Shown here: piece by piece, positions 18,629 through 28,042 of the stretch
Layout of the letters: every line of letters begins with the position of its first letter
Position numbering within the stretch: position 1 is the stretch's first letter
Source: Candidatus Nitrotoga sp. CP45
GTDB taxonomy: Bacteria > Pseudomonadota > Gammaproteobacteria > Burkholderiales > Gallionellaceae
Length of the DNA: 48,013 nucleotides
Reading direction: 5' to 3'
Assembly: GCA_003402375.1 (NCBI GenBank)
Contig: QFXJ01000005.1
Location: forward strand, 1-48,013
Program-made: the position numbers and the translations under genes
The notes under the pieces: model-generated
What the model saw: only the letters and a program-made list of their open reading frames with translations
The model's database searches: none
Told to the model about the DNA's origin: nothing

Positions 18629-18922
18629 ATGAATAAATCAGAACTGATTGATGCAGTAGCTAAATCCACCAAGATGACAAAGTCCGATATAGAAAAAACC
18701 CTAAATGCTCTGACGGCAACTATTCAAATTTCTTTAACGAAAGGCAATAATGTTCAACTAATTGGTTTTGGTACGTTTGCCGTCGAAGCGCGTGCCGCGC
18801 GAATTGGTCGCAATCCAGCCACAGGAAAAGAATTAAAGATATCAGCCAAGAATGTTGTTAAATTTAAAGTCGGCAGTAAGTTGAAAGATGCGGTCGCTGG
18901 TACAAAAATCAAGAAAAAATAA
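18629..18922 (+). CDS. HU-family DNA-binding protein
   Basis: This 97-residue protein is a nucleoid-associated HU/IHF-family protein that bends and compacts DNA. It starts MNKSELIDAVAKSTKMTKSDIEKTLNAL in family style (read in parts), has GFGTFAVEARAAR and the arm motif GRNPATGKEL, and ends in a lysine-rich tail KIKKK. The ATG at 18629, preceded by GGAAG, is preferred to one 15 bases upstream. The conserved proline of the GRNPATG arm is present. HU rather than IHF is inferred from overall sequence; the slightly long basic tail is unusual. Confidence 0.9.
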   Translation: MNKSELIDAVAKSTKMTKSDIEKTLNALTATIQISLTKGNNVQLIGFGTFAVEARAARIGRNPATGKELKISAKNVVKFKVGSKLKDAVAGTKIKKK

Positions 18923-19054
18923 TGAGGTAAGATAACTCTTACATTTGCTAAGAGCTTTAGGAGATGGGCTATATAGTCTGCTGTATATTTCTTGAATGAA
19001 GGATCAGAAAGTGAATCACTCTCTATAATTTCAAGACTATCAAGGAGCGAAATC

Positions 19055-19168
19055 ATGGGTAAAGGTCAAGAAAGTAAAAAAGCAGTCAAGAAGGAACCTA
19101 CTAAAACGCTAAAGGAAAAAAAGGCTGCAAAGAAGATAAAAAAAGATGAGAAGATGCGTCAAGGATAA
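19055..19168 (+). CDS. Short lysine-rich basic peptide
   Basis: A 37-residue frame begins MGKGQESKKAVKK and ends KMRQG; about 40 percent of residues are lysine. An AAGGAG at 19042-19047 sits eight bases before the ATG, which strongly supports translation. Similar MGKGQ-starting lysine-rich peptides are, to my recollection, widespread unannotated proteins of proteobacteria; their role is unknown. It lies 132 bases after the HU gene. The high charge suggests nucleic-acid or ribosome binding, which is inference from composition. Confidence 0.7.
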   Translation: MGKGQESKKAVKKEPTKTLKEKKAAKKIKKDEKMRQG

Positions 19169-19272
19169 TTCGCACTGGACTTGGTAAATGTGAGCAACGG
19201 AAATTGTTAGAGAGCGTCAATTAGGAATACCGTCGTACTCTTAGAGAATTGGTTAGCTTTTTAGCGTTATTT

Positions 19273-20415
19273 TCAATTTCCTGGTTGCAGAGTTACAGTC
19301 AGATCCCGTTTTTCACCTTGATGTACTACCGTCAATTGAATTACATCGCCAACTTTGTGGTCGTCAAGACGGGTCAGCAGTTTTTGTACCGAATAGACAT
19401 CCTTGCCATTGACCGCCACGATGATGTCGCCAAGAATCACCCCTTTGGGGGTCTCTGTAACGCCTTTGAGACCGGCTTTTTCGGCAGTTGAGCCTGGATG
19501 TACGCGTAGTACCACTACTCCTTTGGTGCCAGTGATGGCATTCAATCGCTCGTTGATTTGTTCATCAGCCCCGATCCCCAAGGCTGGACGAATATATTTG
19601 CCACTCTTGATTAGTTGCGGCACCACGCGCATGACGGTGTCGACAGGGACGGCAAAACCGATACCGGCGGATGCCCCGCTAGGACTGTAGATGGCGGTAT
19701 TAATGCCAATGAGACGACCCGCCGAATCCAGCAACGGGCCGCCCGAGTTGCCAGGATTGATGGCTGCGTCGGTCTGAATCAGGTGTTCAATGGCTGGACC
19801 GATATTTCCGGCCAGTGAACGATCGAGCGCTGAAATAATGCCGTTGGTCAGCGTCCAGTCCAGGCCGAAGGGGTTGCCAATGGCAAAAACCTTCTGGCCC
19901 ACCTTCAGGTCGTGGCTGTTTCCTACCGGCACAGGTGGTGGGCGCTTGAAACCTACGCCGATACGCAACACCGCAATATCGTGTGCGGGACTGGCACCGA
20001 TCAGAGCTGCTTTGTAGGCTCGGCCATCGGCCAACTTTACTGTGGCACCGGAGGCATTCTCAATCACGTGGTAATTGGTAACCACATGGCCAGCGTCATC
20101 CCAGATAAAGCCGGAGCCAGTCCCCTTAGGCACGGCAAAGACGTTGCGCGTCCACGCATCGCGCACCAGGGCAGCGGTGGAAATAAACACTACTGAGCTG
20201 TGGGATTTTTCGAATAGTTCGATAGTGTTTTTTTCATCGGCGGCCAGATCGCCTCGGGCAGTGACCGAACGGGGCTGACCTTTAGAGGGAACCCATAGTG
20301 ATTCGATAGCTGGTAACAGCGTCCATAGCAGCATCAACGCCGCCACCATTATGGCAATGGCCACTAGGCGGCGGTAAAATGGGTCAGGTGTTCTTCGATA
20401 GGGTTCAATATCCAT
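19273..20415 (-). CDS. Membrane-anchored HtrA/DegP-type serine protease
   Basis: This 380-residue S1C protease has an N-terminal membrane anchor (about residues 16-40), a trypsin-like domain with catalytic His116 (TNYHVIEN), Asp146 (AHDIAVLRI) and Ser224 (NPGNSGGPLL), and a single C-terminal PDZ domain (about 280-375). One PDZ plus an anchor resembles DegS or AlgW, which cut anti-sigma factors, more than the two-PDZ DegP; the exact role cannot be fixed. It would act in the periplasm, facing out from the inner membrane. The length suits the DegS group (about 355-385). Confidence 0.9.
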   Translation of the reverse strand: MDIEPYRRTPDPFYRRLVAIAIMVAALMLLWTLLPAIESLWVPSKGQPRSVTARGDLAADEKNTIELFEKSHSSVVFISTAALVRDAWTRNVFAVPKGTGSGFIWDDAGHVVTNYHVIENASGATVKLADGRAYKAALIGASPAHDIAVLRIGVGFKRPPPVPVGNSHDLKVGQKVFAIGNPFGLDWTLTNGIISALDRSLAGNIGPAIEHLIQTDAAINPGNSGGPLLDSAGRLIGINTAIYSPSGASAGIGFAVPVDTVMRVVPQLIKSGKYIRPALGIGADEQINERLNAITGTKGVVVLRVHPGSTAEKAGLKGVTETPKGVILGDIIVAVNGKDVYSVQKLLTRLDDHKVGDVIQLTVVHQGEKRDLTVTLQPGN

Positions 20416-20462
20416 GAGTCAATACCGGTCAGCTAATAAAACCTTTTCTCCTAGCTGCATTG

Positions 20463-20690
20463 TTATGCCCCATACAATTTAGGCAAAATTCCAAACTTTA
20501 TTATTGACTGTTCAATCAAAGGTCTGAATTGTTCAGGACACGGGTATTTGCGCTGACTGGGTGAGATACGGTTCGGGGCTTGTCGAAGCTGCAAACCATT
20601 AAGCTCCTTAACGTGAGCAATCCAGCAACTTTTTACAACTACTTTGTGAATACTACGAATATCATCTTGAATCTGCTTATAAGTTGCCAT
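20463..20690 (-). CDS. Small conserved protein of unknown function
   Basis: This 75-residue protein has the pattern MATYKQIQ, then SCWIAHVKELNGL, then APNRISPSQRKYPCP, which I recall from many proteobacterial conserved hypothetical proteins, usually next to unrelated genes. An AAGGAG six bases upstream supports the ATG at 20690. There is no signal peptide or membrane helix. The invariant-looking WIAHVKELNGL and APNR-x-SP segments suggest a nucleic-acid-related role, but no function is known to me. Confidence 0.75.
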   Translation of the reverse strand: MATYKQIQDDIRSIHKVVVKSCWIAHVKELNGLQLRQAPNRISPSQRKYPCPEQFRPLIEQSIIKFGILPKLYGA

Positions 20691-20726
20691 TTATTCTCCT
20701 TAGAGAAATAAAAAAAGCTCATATCG

Positions 20727-20825
20727 ATGACGAGCCGAGAAATTATTAGTGCTGATGAGGCGAGAAACCGTCGATTTACTGATCTCAAATGGAATCCATT
20801 TTCGAGATTAAAATGCAGTGAATAA
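20727..20825 (+). CDS. Possible 32-residue peptide
   Basis: An ATG at 20727 opens 32 codons reading MTSREIISADEARNRR and ending LKCSE, directly followed by a hairpin with a T-run. The composition looks coding-like, but no ribosome site is visible, so this is a weak call. It lies between two minus-strand transcription units. Confidence 0.25.
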   Translation: MTSREIISADEARNRRFTDLKWNPFSRLKCSE

Positions 20826-20854
20826 TGGCTTGGTTTATTGCAAGCCATTTTTTA
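20823..20854 (+). terminator. Intrinsic terminator-like hairpin
   Basis: AATGGCTTG (20824-20832) pairs with CAAGCCATT (20841-20849) around an eight-base loop and is followed by a run of T on the plus strand. On the minus strand it lies immediately after the tRNA-Glu 3' end and could also slow that transcript, though the T-run is on the plus side. Confidence 0.6.
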
Positions 20855-20856
20855 TT

Positions 20857-20932
20857 TGGCGTCCCCAACGAGATTCGAACTCGTGTTATCGCCGTGAAAG
20901 GGCGGTGTCCTAGGCCTCTAGACGATGGGGAC
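20857..20932 (-). tRNA. tRNA-Glu (anticodon TTC)
   Basis: The 76-base minus-strand sequence starts GTCCCCATCGTCTAGAGG, has the anticodon arm CGCCC-TTTCACG-GCG with TTC, a T arm with GTTCGAATC, and ends GGGGACGCCA with encoded CCA. It shares a transcript direction with tRNA-Ala and gltX upstream. Confidence 0.96.
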
Positions 20933-20955
20933 TAAAGGGCTTTGTGATGCCATTT

Positions 20956-21031
<76 letters not shown>

Positions 21032-21092
21032 AAAATGTGCGCGCATTATAATGATCGAGCCTATCCTTGTAAAGCTGAATACCCGGTATGCC

Positions 21093-22484
21093 TCAAAGAT
21101 ATCGTGCTATACGCGCCAATACGACCTCGCGTGAAAACAGCATTAATACTGCATCTACCGAGGGAGTCTGGGTTTGTCCAGTGAGCATTACGCGCAACGG
21201 CATGGCCAACTTAGGCATTTTCAAGCCATGCTTACTTACTATTTCCTTGATCGCCGCTCCAATCGCCGCAGCTTCCCATGCTACATCTTTTAGGCGCTCC
21301 GCAAGCTCCTGCAATGCGGGTATCGCTTCAGCAGACAGCTGGGCATTCAGTAATTCCTGATTGGGATGCAAATCGATATAAAATACTTCTGCTGCATCCG
21401 CCAATTCGTTGAGGGTTACGACTCGCTCTTTATAAAGGGTAATGATGGCTTCCAATGCTGGTACTGCGCTCACCAATACCCCCCGTGCATCCAAGCGCGG
21501 ACGTATTAACGCAACAAGCCGCGCACTATCGGCCTGCTTTAAGTAATGCTGATTGAGCCAGTTTAATTTCTCTGTATTAAATTGTGCTGCAGATGGCGTG
21601 ATATGGTCGAGGTCGAACCAGGCGCAAAACTGCTCCACCGAAAAAACTTCATCATTGCCGTGCGACCATCCCAGTCTTGCCAGGTAATTAATTACTGCTT
21701 CCGGTAAATAACCATCTTCATCATATTGCATCACACTAACTGCACCATGTCGCTTGGACAGCTTCTGCCCATCGTCACCTAATATCATCGATAGATGCGC
21801 ATACTGTGGCACATTGGCGCCCAATGCCTTGAGTATGTTGATCTGACGTGGCGTATTATTAACATGGTCATCACCGCGTATCACGTGCGTAATGCCCATA
21901 TCCCAATCATCCACTACTACGCAAAAATTATAGGTAGGCGTGCCATCGGCACGAGCGATGATGAGATCGTCTAGCTCTTCATTGTCAAATTCAATAAGCC
22001 CTTTCACCAAATCTTTCCACGCGACCACCCCCTTGGCAGGATTCTTGAAGCGCACCACTGGCATCGTTTCAGCAGGTGGTTCAGGCAAAACCTTGCCGGA
22101 TTCTGGACGCCAGCGACCGTCGTAACGTGGTTTCTCACCACGTGCACGCTGAGCCTCACGCATAGCATCCAGTTCACTTGGCGAGGTGTAACAGTAATAA
22201 GCTAACCCCTGCACTAGCATATGCTGAATCACCTCTTTATATCGCTCCATACACTGCATTTGATAGAACGGGCCTTCGTCATAACTTAGATTAAGCCAAG
22301 TCATGCCATCTAAAATGGCTTGCACAGCCTCAGGTGTGGAACGCTCCACATCAGTATCCTCTATGCGCAGGATAAAAGTGCCGCCATGCTTGCGGGCATA
22401 AGCCCAAGAAAATAGTGCAGTGCGGGCGCCGCCAATATGTAAATAACCCGTGGGGCTAGGCGCGAAACGAGTACGTATGGTCAT
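21093..22484 (-). CDS. gltX: Glutamyl-tRNA synthetase
   Basis: GltX charges tRNA-Glu with glutamate. The 463-residue class I synthetase has the HIGH-type motif [14 protein letters not shown] at the N-terminus and the KMSKS-type motif KLSKRHGA near residue 240, followed by the helical anticodon-binding domain. It lies upstream of tRNA-Ala and tRNA-Glu on the same strand, so the enzyme and one of its substrates may share a transcript. The length is normal (about 465-470). Confidence 0.96.
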   Translation of the reverse strand: MTIRTRFAPSPTGYLHIGGARTALFSWAYARKHGGTFILRIEDTDVERSTPEAVQAILDGMTWLNLSYDEGPFYQMQCMERYKEVIQHMLVQGLAYYCYTSPSELDAMREAQRARGEKPRYDGRWRPESGKVLPEPPAETMPVVRFKNPAKGVVAWKDLVKGLIEFDNEELDDLIIARADGTPTYNFCVVVDDWDMGITHVIRGDDHVNNTPRQINILKALGANVPQYAHLSMILGDDGQKLSKRHGAVSVMQYDEDGYLPEAVINYLARLGWSHGNDEVFSVEQFCAWFDLDHITPSAAQFNTEKLNWLNQHYLKQADSARLVALIRPRLDARGVLVSAVPALEAIITLYKERVVTLNELADAAEVFYIDLHPNQELLNAQLSAEAIPALQELAERLKDVAWEAAAIGAAIKEIVSKHGLKMPKLAMPLRVMLTGQTQTPSVDAVLMLFSREVVLARIARYL

Positions 22485-22897
22485 AATTTTTAATCAGTAA
22501 TTTTTAGTCAAAAACAGAGTGCATATTTTACGCCACCTTGCCGCTCCTATGACTAACAATGTTAGTAACAGATAGATTTGACCAGTCTTGTAGCGCATAT
22601 AACTATCTGTTTTTGATTTCTACTTTGCTTAAGTCGCTGCGGTGGACTTGTGCAGCGACTTGGAGTTGTTGCAAAAGCAAACGTCCTTATGCATCGTGAT
22701 CAGGCAGCCTCCTTAAGTCCGTGGCGTATTAATAGGGTAGCGTAAATTCTGTTCGGAACTTAAGTCGTTGTTAGCTCTGTTGACTTGTTGGAGGATGTTA
22801 AAGCCTTTGAGATGCGGATAAACACTTTGGGATTTTTGTTGTTATGAGCGGTATATACCCAATAAACGTCGTTTGCTGCTTACTTTGGGTGTAACAT
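22485..22897. other. Intergenic region between gltX and tRNA-Val
   Basis: No gene is recognised. On the minus strand between about 22730 and 22850 there is a 42-codon stretch free of stops with reasonable codon use but no start codon; it may be debris. The interval also includes the perfect inverted repeat listed separately and the gltX promoter region. Confidence 0.4.
22631..22661. repeat. Perfect 10-bp inverted repeat
   Basis: AAGTCGCTGC (22631-22640) and GCAGCGACTT (22652-22661) form a perfect stem around an 11-base loop. No T-run follows on either strand, so it is more likely a REP-like palindrome or RNA-processing hairpin than a terminator. Confidence 0.6.
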
Positions 22898-22926
22898 TTG
22901 AACCCAGCTTTAAATTCGGTTATAAT
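22898..22926 (+). promoter_or_regulatory. Sigma-70 promoter of tRNA-Val
   Basis: TTGAAC (22898-22903) and a consensus TATAAT (22921-22926) are separated by exactly 17 bases, 15 bases upstream of the mature tRNA start. This is the clearest housekeeping promoter in the window. Confidence 0.85.
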
Positions 22927-22940
22927 ATTCCGCTTTGCAT

Positions 22941-23017
22941 AGGCGCGTAGCTCAGCTGGTTAGAGCACCACCTTGACATGGTGGGGGTCGTTGGTTCGAG
23001 TCCAATCGCGCCTACCA
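22941..23017 (+). tRNA. tRNA-Val (anticodon GAC)
   Basis: The 77-base sequence starts AGGCGCGTAGCTCAGC, has anticodon arm CCACC-TTGACAT-GGTGG with GAC, a T arm GGTTCGAGTCC, and ends CGCGCCTACCA with encoded CCA. The acceptor stem AGGCGCG/CGCGCCT pairs perfectly. Confidence 0.97.
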
Positions 23018-23045
23018 AAAATAAAAACTAATGCTACAACTCCCT

Positions 23046-23070
23046 AAGCCGCCTACTAGCGGCTTTTTTA
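23046..23070 (+). terminator. Intrinsic terminator after tRNA-Val
   Basis: AAGCCGC and GCGGCTT form a stem around CTACTA and are followed by TTTTTA, 29 bases after the tRNA end. Confidence 0.88.
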
Positions 23071-23379
23071 TTTGTATGAACAGTTTCATTTCAATATCAT
23101 TATATTTTTAGTCCTGTTGCGAGGTTAGCATCCCCTGAACAAATCAGAGAGTAGAAATTTTCATGTGTGCATCGTAGATGTTCCCAGCTTACATAAGCAT
23201 TGCTCTATTTTGTGATTCGATTGCCACTTGCAGAAGTGGGGAAACTCAAAATCACTGAGCATTTTCTAGCTATGCAACTTTGCAACTGGACTTGTTAGGC
23301 TGTTTGGACAAAGCGACATAAGCTGCAAAGCCTGTTAAAATCCGCAACTTGATTGTTAATTACCATTGGAGAAAGTAGC
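23071..23379. other. Upstream region of the ndk-der gene run
   Basis: No gene or repeat was recognised in these 309 bases. The region should hold the promoter for ndk, but I could not settle on one. The ribosome site GGAGA lies just before the ndk ATG. Confidence 0.35.
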
Positions 23380-23799
23380 ATGGCTGTTGAACGTACCTTG
23401 TCAATTATTAAACCTGATGCCGTTGCTAAAAATGTTATTGGCCAGATCTACACCCGCTTTGAAAATGCTGGATTAAAAGTGATTGCAGCGCGCATGGTGC
23501 AGATGTCACGTACCGAAGCAGAAAACTTTTATGCCGTACATCGCGAGCGCCCATTCTTTAAGGATCTGGTAGATTTTATGATTTCTGGTCCAGTGATGGT
23601 GCAGGCATTGGAAGGCGAAAATGCGATTGCAAAAAATCGCGATTTAATGGGAGCCACAGATCCGAAAAAAGCTGACAAGGGTAGCATTCGCGCCGATTTC
23701 GCTGACAGTATTGACGCCAATGCAGTACATGGTTCAGATTCAGCGGAAGCTGCCGCAGTGGAAATTGCTTATTTTTTCCCTGATCTAAAAGTTTCATAA
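23380..23799 (+). CDS. ndk: Nucleoside diphosphate kinase
   Basis: Ndk equalises nucleoside triphosphate pools by transferring phosphate through a histidine intermediate. The 139-residue protein begins [15 protein letters not shown] and contains the active-site segment NAVHGSDS with the catalytic histidine near residue 117. The ATG at 23380, preceded by GGAGAAAGTAGC, is chosen over an in-frame start 27 bases upstream. The length is the usual one (about 140). It heads the conserved ndk-rlmN-pilW-rodZ-ispG-hisS-yfgM-bamB-der block. Confidence 0.96.
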   Translation: MAVERTLSIIKPDAVAKNVIGQIYTRFENAGLKVIAARMVQMSRTEAENFYAVHRERPFFKDLVDFMISGPVMVQALEGENAIAKNRDLMGATDPKKADKGSIRADFADSIDANAVHGSDSAEAAAVEIAYFFPDLKVS

Positions 23800-23978
23800 A
23801 ATGAACCTTCTCTTTTGCAAGCCATTTATGTTTTCTATGTAAGATTTTGTCTAGGCCGCTTTTCACATTATCGTCTGCCCAATAGTAGCCTGCGCGTCAA
23901 TACGTGGATTTATGAATCGTTCAGGCGACTATGGACGCGAACCTGCGCTAATGAAAGCCCCTAAAATAAGGTCATCTG

Positions 23979-25061
23979 ATGTCCGAAAACCTCCTTAACT
24001 TTGATGTGCAGCGGCTTACCGCCTGGTTTGCTTCGATGGGTGAGAAACCCTTCCGTGCACGCCAGATATTGCGCTGGGTGCACAAAGTGGGAGAGTCAGA
24101 TTTTGCAGCGATGACCGATATCGCTGTTTCGTTGCGCGAAAAGTTGCAGCAGCAAGCTTATGTGGCTGCACCACAGGTGATGCGAGACGAAAATTCCGCT
24201 GATGGTACGCGTAAATGGTTGCTGGATGTTGGTACGGGCAATGCAGTGGAAACGGTTTATATTCCAGAGGCAGGGCGTGGCACACTGTGTATCTCTACTC
24301 AGGCGGGTTGCGCACTTAACTGCTCATTCTGTTCGACCGGCAAACAAGGTTTCAACCGTAATTTGAATGTGGCCGAAATTATTGGTCAATTGTGGTGGGC
24401 TAACCGCCAGATTGGCAAAGATTCTGACGGCAAGTGGCCAGTCACCAATGTGGTGATGATGGGTATGGGCGAGCCGTTGTTAAATTTTGATAATACGGTA
24501 AGTGCCTTGCGTTTGATGCTGGACGATAATGCTTATGGCTTGTCTCGACGTCGGGTGACCTTGTCCACTTCTGGCATCGTACCGGCGATGGACAGGCTGC
24601 GTGAGGAATGCCCAGTAGCACTCGCGGTGTCATTGCATGCATCCAACGACAGCTTGCGCGATGTGCTGGTACCGATCAACCAGAAGTATCCTTTGCGCGT
24701 ATTATTGGCAGCATGCCAGCGTTATCTGGAACGCGCCCCACGTGATTTTGTCACTTTCGAGTATGTGATGCTGGAAGGAATAAATGACAGCGTACAGCAA
24801 GCTCATGAACTGGTTGCGTTGGTACATGATGTGCCGTGCAAATTTAATCTGATACCGTTCAATCCTTTTCCACAGACACATTACCGCCGATCCAAAGCTG
24901 ACGCTATAGCCAAGTTTCGTGATGTGCTGGTGCAGGCCGATATTGTCACTACTGTACGCAAAACACGGGGGGATGATATTGACGCGGCATGTGGGCAGCT
25001 GGCCGGGCAAGTGCAGGATAAAACCAAAAGAACGCACCGATTATTAGAGATCCATACATAA
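23979..25061 (+). CDS. rlmN: Dual-specificity RNA methyltransferase RlmN
   Basis: RlmN is a radical-SAM enzyme that methylates C2 of adenosine 2503 in 23S rRNA and of adenosine 37 in some tRNAs. The 360-residue protein has the radical-SAM cluster motif CALNCSFC near residue 109, [11 protein letters not shown], and the conserved C-terminal cysteine in [10 protein letters not shown] that forms the protein-linked intermediate. The length is normal. The stop is followed within 15 bases by pilW. Confidence 0.95.
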   Translation: MSENLLNFDVQRLTAWFASMGEKPFRARQILRWVHKVGESDFAAMTDIAVSLREKLQQQAYVAAPQVMRDENSADGTRKWLLDVGTGNAVETVYIPEAGRGTLCISTQAGCALNCSFCSTGKQGFNRNLNVAEIIGQLWWANRQIGKDSDGKWPVTNVVMMGMGEPLLNFDNTVSALRLMLDDNAYGLSRRRVTLSTSGIVPAMDRLREECPVALAVSLHASNDSLRDVLVPINQKYPLRVLLAACQRYLERAPRDFVTFEYVMLEGINDSVQQAHELVALVHDVPCKFNLIPFNPFPQTHYRRSKADAIAKFRDVLVQADIVTTVRKTRGDDIDAACGQLAGQVQDKTKRTHRLLEIHT

Positions 25062-25075
25062 AATTGTTTTCACGT

Positions 25076-25846
25076 ATGAAAGGCCTAAGCTTTTTTTTGC
25101 TTGCTTTAAGCATGGCGGGATGTGCTGCGCAATCTAATGGTGGATACGGCGGTACGCCGCAGCACACTATTTCGCGGCAAGAGGCCAGCGCTAAGATACA
25201 CACCGAATTAGCGGCACAATATTACGACCGGGGACAATTCGGGGTGGCATTAGAAGAAGTGTCTTTGGCCCTACAGTCTAAATCCGACTACGCGCCGGCT
25301 TACAATGTGCGCGGCCTTGTGCGCATGGCTTTGTATGAAGATCAGCAGGCAGATGAGGATTTTCGGCACAGCCTACGTTTGGACAGCATCGATTCAGAAG
25401 CGCATAACAATTATGGTTGGTTTCTTTGTAAGCGGGGCAAGGAACTGGATTCCATCAAACACTTCATGGCAGCGTTAAAGAATCCACTTTATGCTACCCC
25501 GGGGAAAGCTTATTTGAATGCAGGTTTGTGCTCCATGAAGGCTGGTAATCTGAAAGATGCTGAAGAATTTTTACAAAAAGCGCTAACCACCCAACCTAAC
25601 ATGCCGGAAGCATTGCTGGGTCTGTCCAATCTGTATTTTACTAAAGCAGATTATGCGGGTGCGAAATCTTATTTTTTGATTTTTAAAAGAAACAACCCAT
25701 CTCCATTGACAGCTGAAAACCTATGGTTGGCAATACGTATTGAACGTAAGCTAGGCGATAGAACCACGGAGAATGGCTATGCAATACAATTGCGTAAAAA
25801 CTTTCCTGATGCGCGTGAAACTCAGCTAATGCTGTTCAGACAATAG
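25076..25846 (+). CDS. pilW: Type IV pilus biogenesis lipoprotein PilW/PilF
   Basis: PilW (PilF in Pseudomonas) is an outer-membrane lipoprotein with tetratricopeptide repeats that helps assemble the PilQ secretin. The 256-residue protein has a lipoprotein signal MKGLSFFLLALSMAGC with the cysteine at residue 16, then TPR segments such as YYDRGQFGVALEEVSLAL, AYNVRGLVRMAL and AHNNYGWFLCKRG. The ATG at 25076 is preferred to an in-frame TTG at 25064. The stop overlaps the GTG of rodZ by one base. Confidence 0.88.
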   Translation: MKGLSFFLLALSMAGCAAQSNGGYGGTPQHTISRQEASAKIHTELAAQYYDRGQFGVALEEVSLALQSKSDYAPAYNVRGLVRMALYEDQQADEDFRHSLRLDSIDSEAHNNYGWFLCKRGKELDSIKHFMAALKNPLYATPGKAYLNAGLCSMKAGNLKDAEEFLQKALTTQPNMPEALLGLSNLYFTKADYAGAKSYFLIFKRNNPSPLTAENLWLAIRIERKLGDRTTENGYAIQLRKNFPDARETQLMLFRQ

Positions 25847-26685
25847 TGGATAATCCGTCCGAAAATATTTTAAATGACGCGTCCAGTAACGTTGATGTGC
25901 GGCCGTTCAGCGTAGGTGCCGCGCTGCGTGAAGCACGCGAGCGACTCGGGCTGAGCGTTGCTGATGTGGAAAGCCGTCTCAAATTTGCCTCACGCCAAAT
26001 TGAGGCACTGGAGACGGACAATTTTACCCGTCTGCCAGAGATTTTCTTTGTGCGCCGCTTCGTGCGCAGTTATGCCAAGCTGTTGCAATTGGATCCTGAT
26101 CCCTTACTGGCAGCACTGCCAATAGCGCCTGTGCAGCCTTCCCTGCATGCCGCAAGCATTGCGATTGAAGTACCGTTCCCAAATACCTACGCGACGCGCA
26201 GGCTCAAGATTATCTGGTTAGCGATCGGTCTTGTTGCGGTCGCGATCACATTGATACTTTTTGTCTGGCTAAACCGCAGCAAGCCAATTATGCCGCAAGC
26301 TACGGTAGAAACGATGGAGTTGCCCGCCGTGCCTACCCCGGCATCTGTGGTGGTAGCAGTACCGTCGCCTGATGTGCTCGTTGCACCTCCGGAAGCCCCT
26401 GTTGTTGCCAAAGCCATAAAGATAGAATCAAACAGCGCATCCAAGCAGTCCGCCTCTATTCGATTGACGTTTGATGCAGATTCTTGGGTAAAAGTGATTG
26501 ACAATGACGGCAAAATATTGCTATCACAACTTAATTCAAGCGGCAGCGAACAACACCTGAAAGGCAGGCCACCGTTTTCTGTGGTTATTGGTAATGTCAA
26601 CGGGGTGCGCCTATATTATCAAGGGAAGCTTGTTGAACTCGCGCCCTTTAACAATGGCGGGACCGCGCGCCTCACGTTGGAGTAG
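25846..26685 (+). CDS. rodZ: Cytoskeletal protein RodZ
   Basis: RodZ links the MreB cytoskeleton to the cell-wall machinery and controls rod shape. The 279-residue protein has an N-terminal helix-turn-helix of the RodZ type ([19 protein letters not shown], then [16 protein letters not shown]), a single membrane helix near residues 123-143, a proline/valine-rich linker, and a C-terminal periplasmic DUF4115 domain ([16 protein letters not shown]). The start is GTG, overlapping the pilW stop by one base. The length is a little short compared with E. coli RodZ (337) but common in betaproteobacteria. Confidence 0.88.
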   Translation: MDNPSENILNDASSNVDVRPFSVGAALREARERLGLSVADVESRLKFASRQIEALETDNFTRLPEIFFVRRFVRSYAKLLQLDPDPLLAALPIAPVQPSLHAASIAIEVPFPNTYATRRLKIIWLAIGLVAVAITLILFVWLNRSKPIMPQATVETMELPAVPTPASVVVAVPSPDVLVAPPEAPVVAKAIKIESNSASKQSASIRLTFDADSWVKVIDNDGKILLSQLNSSGSEQHLKGRPPFSVVIGNVNGVRLYYQGKLVELAPFNNGGTARLTLE

Positions 26686-26687
26686 AT

Positions 26688-27962
26688 ATGAGTCAGCATT
26701 CAATTCCGCGTCGTGCGACGCAACGTGTCATGGTAGGTAATATCGCCATAGGCGGCGGTGCCCCTATCGTTGTACAGTCCATGACCAATACTGATACCGT
26801 GGATGCCGCAGGCACCGCGCGCCAAGTTTTTGAGCTTGCACAAGCTGGTTCTGAGTTAGTGCGAATTACTGTCAATACCGCCGAAGCTGCCGCACAAGTG
26901 CCTCGCATTCGCGAGCTGCTTGATCAAATGAACTGTAATGTACCCTTGGTGGGCGATTTTCATTACAACGGCCATCGCCTGCTAACAGACTTTCCGGAAT
27001 GCGCCCAAGTACTGGGAGGATACCGGATTAACCCGGGCAATGTAGGTCGCAACCGTAAGGGTGAAGACCAATTCGCTATGATGATCGACGCCGCCTGCCG
27101 TTATTCTAAGCCGGTGCGTATTGGGGTGAATTGGGGTAGTTTGGAGGCTGATTTGATTGTGCGCATGATGGATGAAAACGCTAAATCACCACAGCCCAAG
27201 GAGGCTGCTGAGGTAATGCGTGAAGCACTCATTGTATCTGCACTGGATAGCGCTCAGCGCGCCGAGAAACTTGGTTTGCCGCATGATCGAATCGTGCTGT
27301 CATGCAAGGTGAGTGAGGTTCAAAGTTTAATTGCGGTGTACCGTGAACTAGCACTGCGCTGTGATTATCCGCTGCACTTGGGATTAACGGAAGCTGGCAT
27401 GGGATCCAAAGGTATTGTCGCCTCCACCGCCGCGCTGGCTGTGTTATTACAGGAAGGAATAGGGGATACCATACGTATTTCTCTCACCCCGGAGCCGGGT
27501 GGTGACCGTACGCAGGAGGTAATCGTAGCGCAGGAAATTTTGCAAACAATGGGGTTGCGCTCCTTTACGCCGATGGTAATTGCTTGCCCCGGCTGCGGGC
27601 GAACTACCAGCACGGTTTTTCAAGAATTAGCGCAAAGTATTCAGTCTTACTTGCGCGAGCAAATGCCGGTATGGCGTGAGCAATACAGCGGCGCTGAGGA
27701 AATGACAGTAGCAGTAATGGGTTGCATCGTGAATGGTCCGGGGGAAAGCAAGATGGCCAACATTGGCATCAGTCTGCCGGGCAGCAACGAGCATCCAGCA
27801 GCACCCGTATATGTGGATGGTCAAAAAATTGTTACTTTGCGTGGTGACAATATTGCCAACGAGTTCAAGCAGATCGTGAATGATTACGTGGCACGCAACT
27901 ACGCGCGGCGTGAAGCTGGTCGTCTCCATCCTGAAACCATACCGATCCACGTAATAAATTGA
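26688..27962 (+). CDS. ispG: 4-hydroxy-3-methylbut-2-enyl diphosphate synthase IspG
   Basis: IspG carries out the penultimate step of the MEP isoprenoid pathway using a [4Fe-4S] cluster. The 424-residue protein shows the substrate-barrel segments [12 protein letters not shown] and [11 protein letters not shown] and the cluster cysteines in CPGCGRT and [10 protein letters not shown]. It begins two bases after rodZ. The length fits the proteobacterial form with the large inserted region (about 400-430). Confidence 0.95.
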   Translation: MSQHSIPRRATQRVMVGNIAIGGGAPIVVQSMTNTDTVDAAGTARQVFELAQAGSELVRITVNTAEAAAQVPRIRELLDQMNCNVPLVGDFHYNGHRLLTDFPECAQVLGGYRINPGNVGRNRKGEDQFAMMIDAACRYSKPVRIGVNWGSLEADLIVRMMDENAKSPQPKEAAEVMREALIVSALDSAQRAEKLGLPHDRIVLSCKVSEVQSLIAVYRELALRCDYPLHLGLTEAGMGSKGIVASTAALAVLLQEGIGDTIRISLTPEPGGDRTQEVIVAQEILQTMGLRSFTPMVIACPGCGRTTSTVFQELAQSIQSYLREQMPVWREQYSGAEEMTVAVMGCIVNGPGESKMANIGISLPGSNEHPAAPVYVDGQKIVTLRGDNIANEFKQIVNDYVARNYARREAGRLHPETIPIHVIN

Positions 27963-28042
27963 GCATCAAATAATTGAAAGCAGTGCTCAGACATTGCAAA
28001 CGTACATAGCAGTAGGGCGAAGTTGTTTTAATAAAATATGTC

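Noticed and set aside
22730-22850. Stop-free minus-strand stretch suggesting recombinase debris near tRNA-Val
   Set aside because: No start codon and no motif I can defend; tRNA proximity alone is not evidence, and no attachment-site duplication of the tRNA 3' end was seen.
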